Positions 61,673 through 64,000 of a stretch of 64,000 bases of DNA are shown in pieces. The stretch's first letter is position 1. Each line of letters opens with the position of its first letter. The DNA comes from Gudongella oleilytica. GTDB taxonomy: Bacteria; Bacillota; Clostridia; Tissierellales; Tissierellaceae. Below the pieces are notes generated by a model, which saw only the letters and a program-made list of their open reading frames with translations, was not told the origin of the DNA and made no database searches. The position numbers were made by a program, and so were the translations under genes. The stretch covers positions 1,674,001 through 1,738,000 of the forward strand of contig NZ_CP035130.1 of NCBI RefSeq assembly GCF_004101785.1, read 5' to 3'.

Positions 61673-61719
61673 CTGATAGCGGTAAAATAGATCCCTCCCT
61701 CCGAGTCAAGAACCAATGG

Positions 61720-61880
61720 CTCTTGCTAACACAGGCAGATATCCTGACTTACGGATCATCCTAATTTCAGCGCCTTCCCGGTTTCCCAGTGGCATAAAGC
61801 TGATTTCGTTCCCGTTCACAGTAGCGGGGGCTGTAGTGGATTTTAACCACTTTCCCTTTTAAATCTCTTGGAGATACCCA
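61720..61880 (-). promoter_or_regulatory. Cobalamin riboswitch
   Basis: On the minus strand the conserved pieces are in order: AAAGGGAA, AAAATCCAC, the B12 box with GCCCCCGCTACTGTGA, GCCACTGG, CCGGGAAGG and GTAAGTCAGGATATCTGCC. Located directly before btuF-btuC-btuD, with a terminator between. Confidence 0.95.
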
Positions 61881-61883
61881 TGT

Positions 61884-61912
61884 GGTATATTTAGCTGTGG
61901 TAATCATATCAA
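61884..61912 (-). promoter_or_regulatory. btuF operon promoter
   Basis: TTGATA (61912-61907), 17-base spacer, TATACC (61889-61884), immediately before the riboswitch and 11 bases after the VanW gene stop. Confidence 0.6.
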
Positions 61913-61922
61913 AGTTCCGCTT

Positions 61923-63356
61923 CTATGGCAATACCTCCGGTAAAACTCCCTCTTCAACTGGCATGACAGGAGTTTGGTCAACCGCAGCTGGAGGTTGGAT
62001 TATCGGCTCAGCAGCAAGTGCAGGCCCTACCCTATAGATAAAATCCCTTTCTTTGTAATAATCTGAGGATATCCTTTCTCTGCTTATTACCTCTCCATTT
62101 TTGATTATCGACTTATAGGTGCTGACCTTGTAGCCCGTTCTACCCTCCTGAACAAGCTCTCTATAACCTGGAGGGAGAGAAGGATCAAAATTTTCATGAA
62201 CCTTATAGGGAATGGTTGCATGATGCTCAGTGTCTATCTTAACTGTATAATCCCTACCCCTCATGTCGCCATATATATAGAAGTATACCCTGGTTCCAAT
62301 GACCTCTGAGTCGATGTAGACTGGATAGTCAAAATTGTTCTTAAACCTTAGATCCAGATACCCTGTCGCTACAGCGCCGTCAGTTCCTCTGGGTACATAC
62401 GCAGGAGGCATTGAATGCGGATGTCTTTCAATGATTTCCAGGTCTGCAAGAAGAAGTGCATTATATAGTGTAGTAGATGTCTGGCAAACTCCTCCCCCCA
62501 TGCCTGGAGTCAGCTCACCGTTCAGTATCACTGGAGCTTCCTGATAACCGGCATCAGCTCTTCTGGGCCCGGTGGTCTCATTATAGGACAGCTCATCGCC
62601 CGGCATCAATAGAATTCCTTTAAAAGCTTTTGCTGAAAGCCTTATGTTGTTAACTCTTCCAGGAGCGCTGCCTTTGAAGCTTGTGGAGAATTCTGCTATC
62701 TTTCCGTTGATCCTTTCATAAAACTCAGCTTTTATTTCAGGCTCGATTATCTCGATCGGAAGCTCTACTCTTCCTCCCTCGGAAATTGCCAGCTCTGCAT
62801 CCTTTCTTAGTGTATCAAGGTCAACCGCAGTTCCATTGACATGTTTGGTGACATTGATCTCCCCATTGGAAAAATCAAAGTCGGCATCTATCGGGTCCCT
62901 TTTGTACTTTTCTGCTAATGTGTTCAATTCAAAATCTAGTCTCGGGACGCTGTATAAAGACTCAATTTCAATGTTTACAGGATCATTCCTCAACTCCTGT
63001 ATTCTCATGAACCTGTCTATTATGCTTCCGCTTCTTCCAATTTTATATGCCTCATCAAGCGCAGCCTCATAATCGTAGGTATATCCGAGCTTGGCATAGG
63101 ATATAAAGGTTTCCTCACCCGGGTGCTCCTCAGATTCTATGATAATTCCCTTTTCGTTGAAGCCATTCTCAAGGCTCTCCCGCAATTTGCTTTCTGCCTG
63201 CTGCCTAGTCAGGCCTCCTATTGGGACATTTGCAACCGAAACACCTTCATAATAACCATCTATGTTTATCCTGCCATCCAGGTAGGTGTAGCCTCCAAAC
63301 AAGGCTCCTGATATAATAAGCAGAACGACAATTGCTGCAACTACTCGTTTATCCAT
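61923..63356 (-). CDS. VanW family protein with G5 domain
   Basis: A 477-residue membrane-anchored surface protein, start at 63356 (MDKRVVAAIVVLLIISGALF) behind GGGAG. After the N-terminal helix come peptidoglycan-binding-like repeats (about 40-210), then the VanW domain (FSTSFKGSAPGRVNNIRLSA, GMGGGVCQTSTTLYNALL) and a C-terminal G5 domain (TIPYKVHENFDPSLPPGYRE). The final 25 residues are Pro-rich. VanW proteins accompany some vancomycin-resistance clusters but also occur widely without a link to resistance, as here. It probably acts in the cell wall. Overlaps nth by 8 bases. Confidence 0.9.
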   Translation of the reverse strand: MDKRVVAAIVVLLIISGALFGGYTYLDGRINIDGYYEGVSVANVPIGGLTRQQAESKLRESLENGFNEKGIIIESEEHPGEETFISYAKLGYTYDYEAALDEAYKIGRSGSIIDRFMRIQELRNDPVNIEIESLYSVPRLDFELNTLAEKYKRDPIDADFDFSNGEINVTKHVNGTAVDLDTLRKDAELAISEGGRVELPIEIIEPEIKAEFYERINGKIAEFSTSFKGSAPGRVNNIRLSAKAFKGILLMPGDELSYNETTGPRRADAGYQEAPVILNGELTPGMGGGVCQTSTTLYNALLLADLEIIERHPHSMPPAYVPRGTDGAVATGYLDLRFKNNFDYPVYIDSEVIGTRVYFYIYGDMRGRDYTVKIDTEHHATIPYKVHENFDPSLPPGYRELVQEGRTGYKVSTYKSIIKNGEVISRERISSDYYKERDFIYRVGPALAAEPIIQPPAAVDQTPVMPVEEGVLPEVLP

Positions 63357-63975
63357 TGTTGATCTCCCTTTCATAGTAGAGACATTCCGTATTTATAGGA
63401 CAAATCTCACATTCAGGCTTTCTGGCCTTGCAGATCCTCCGGCCGTGAAATATAAGCAGGTGGTGAGCTTTTGTCCACATATTCTTTGGGATATTTTTCA
63501 TCAGCTCTTCCTCAGTTTTTTCGACTGTCCTGGAATTTGCGAGTCCTATTCTGTTAGATACCCGAAAAACATGAGTGTCAACCGCGATCGCAGGAACTCC
63601 AAATGCGTTACTTGCAACAACATTGGCAGTTTTTCTCCCAACTCCTGGAAGCTTAATAAGTTCTTCTATCGTATCGGGTACTTGACCATTATGCTTTTCC
63701 AGGAGCAACTCACAGGTACTCAGAATATTGCTGCTTTTAGTATTGGACAGTCCACAGCTTCTTATCCTTTTTTCAAGCTCAATCCGGCCAAGTGATATGT
63801 AATCTTCCGGAGACGTAAGTTCAGCAAAAAGCTCTGAAGTCACCTTGTTTACCCTTACATCAGTGCATTGAGCTGATAAGATGGTCGCTATAAGAAGCTC
63901 AAAGGGAGTTGTAAAGTCAAGCTCTGGTCCTGCATCAGGATAAGTCTTAAGAAGCTTTTCTATGACTGATGCCAT
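63349..63975 (-). CDS. nth: Endonuclease III (5' end probably just outside the window)
   Basis: A DNA glycosylase/AP lyase for oxidised pyrimidines. The helix-hairpin-helix LPGVGRKTANVV holds the catalytic Lys, and the catalytic Asp is in AIAVDTHVFRVSNR. The iron-sulfur cluster ligands are present: C-x6-C-x2-C-x5-C in CKARKPECEICPINTEC. The ATG at 63975 has only a weak site; the frame is open to 63999 (RKKLTKKE before that Met), and the family usually starts about there, so the true start may lie a few bases beyond 64000. Confidence 0.94.
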   Translation of the reverse strand: MASVIEKLLKTYPDAGPELDFTTPFELLIATILSAQCTDVRVNKVTSELFAELTSPEDYISLGRIELEKRIRSCGLSNTKSSNILSTCELLLEKHNGQVPDTIEELIKLPGVGRKTANVVASNAFGVPAIAVDTHVFRVSNRIGLANSRTVEKTEEELMKNIPKNMWTKAHHLLIFHGRRICKARKPECEICPINTECLYYEREINNG

Positions 63976-64000
63976 TTCTTTTTTTGTCAGCTTTTTTCTC

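Noticed and set aside
61923-63356. VanW protein as evidence of vancomycin resistance.
   Set aside because: No vanH, vanA/B-type ligase, vanX or VanRS genes are present, and the Ddl in this window shows no sign of altered specificity. VanW domains are common in ordinary Clostridia.

Overview
The window comes from a low-to-medium G+C Gram-positive anaerobe, most likely a member of the Clostridia that ferments amino acids. The evidence is a complete selenium-dependent glycine reductase operon (trxB-trxA-grdE-grdA-grdB-grdC-grdD, with in-frame TGA codons in grdA and grdB) behind a tandem glycine riboswitch, a cggR-gap-pgk-tpiA-gpmI-eno glycolytic operon, a K+-dependent-type membrane pyrophosphatase, a Zur-regulated zinc importer, a cobalamin-riboswitch-controlled B12/corrinoid importer and a tmRNA with the tag ANDNYALAA. 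I cannot name the genus.

Layout. (1) Positions 1-14.9 kb: replication and packaging-entry genes of a tailed-phage prophage, all on the minus strand and continuing off the left edge. They run from two tiny proteins and a sigma-region-4 protein through a RecB-like nuclease (DUF2800), a DUF2815 protein, DNA polymerase A, antirepressor, VapE primase-helicase, VRR-NUC nuclease, SNF2 helicase and an ArpU-like regulator to HNH nuclease, small terminase, methyltransferase and a DUF4314 protein. (2) 14.9-15.1 kb: a lysogeny switch with two face-to-face promoters carrying matching operators. (3) 15.1-26.4 kb: a plus-strand operon of repressor, ImmA/IrrE-type protease, type I restriction-modification genes hsdM-hsdS-hsdR, a DUF3800 protein and an unrecognised 171-residue protein. 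Two insertion sequences interrupt it: an IS3-family element in the 3' part of the protease gene, and an IS256-family element in codon 7 of hsdM, the latter with a clear 8-bp target duplication. (4) 26.4-26.9 kb: a non-coding junction with a terminator, phased short repeats and inverted repeats, ending at the 3' end of ssrA, a classic integration site. No integrase is visible. (5) 26.9-64 kb: the core chromosome, with every gene on the minus strand.

How the parts work together. In the core, ssrA, smpB and rnr form a ribosome-rescue and RNA-decay group. An alpha/beta hydrolase gene, murF and ddl are linked cell-wall genes. hppA and secG are adjacent. znuA-znuC-znuB-zur is an autoregulated zinc operon with a 7-1-7 Fur-family box. 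CggR controls lower glycolysis through a direct-repeat operator. rpoN lies between cggR and grd. Glycine sensing switches on thioredoxin, thioredoxin reductase and all glycine reductase subunits together. The right end holds a Na/Pi transporter-like protein, trmL, a HAD phosphatase, btuD-btuC-btuF, a VanW/G5 protein and nth.

The most unusual parts are the prophage-borne lysogeny-plus-restriction operon with its two insertions, a pair of near-identical structured intercistronic elements in the phage early operon, a Shine-Dalgarno-occluding hairpin before the phage sigma-like gene, and the uncharacterised DUF3800/171-residue gene pair behind the restriction system.
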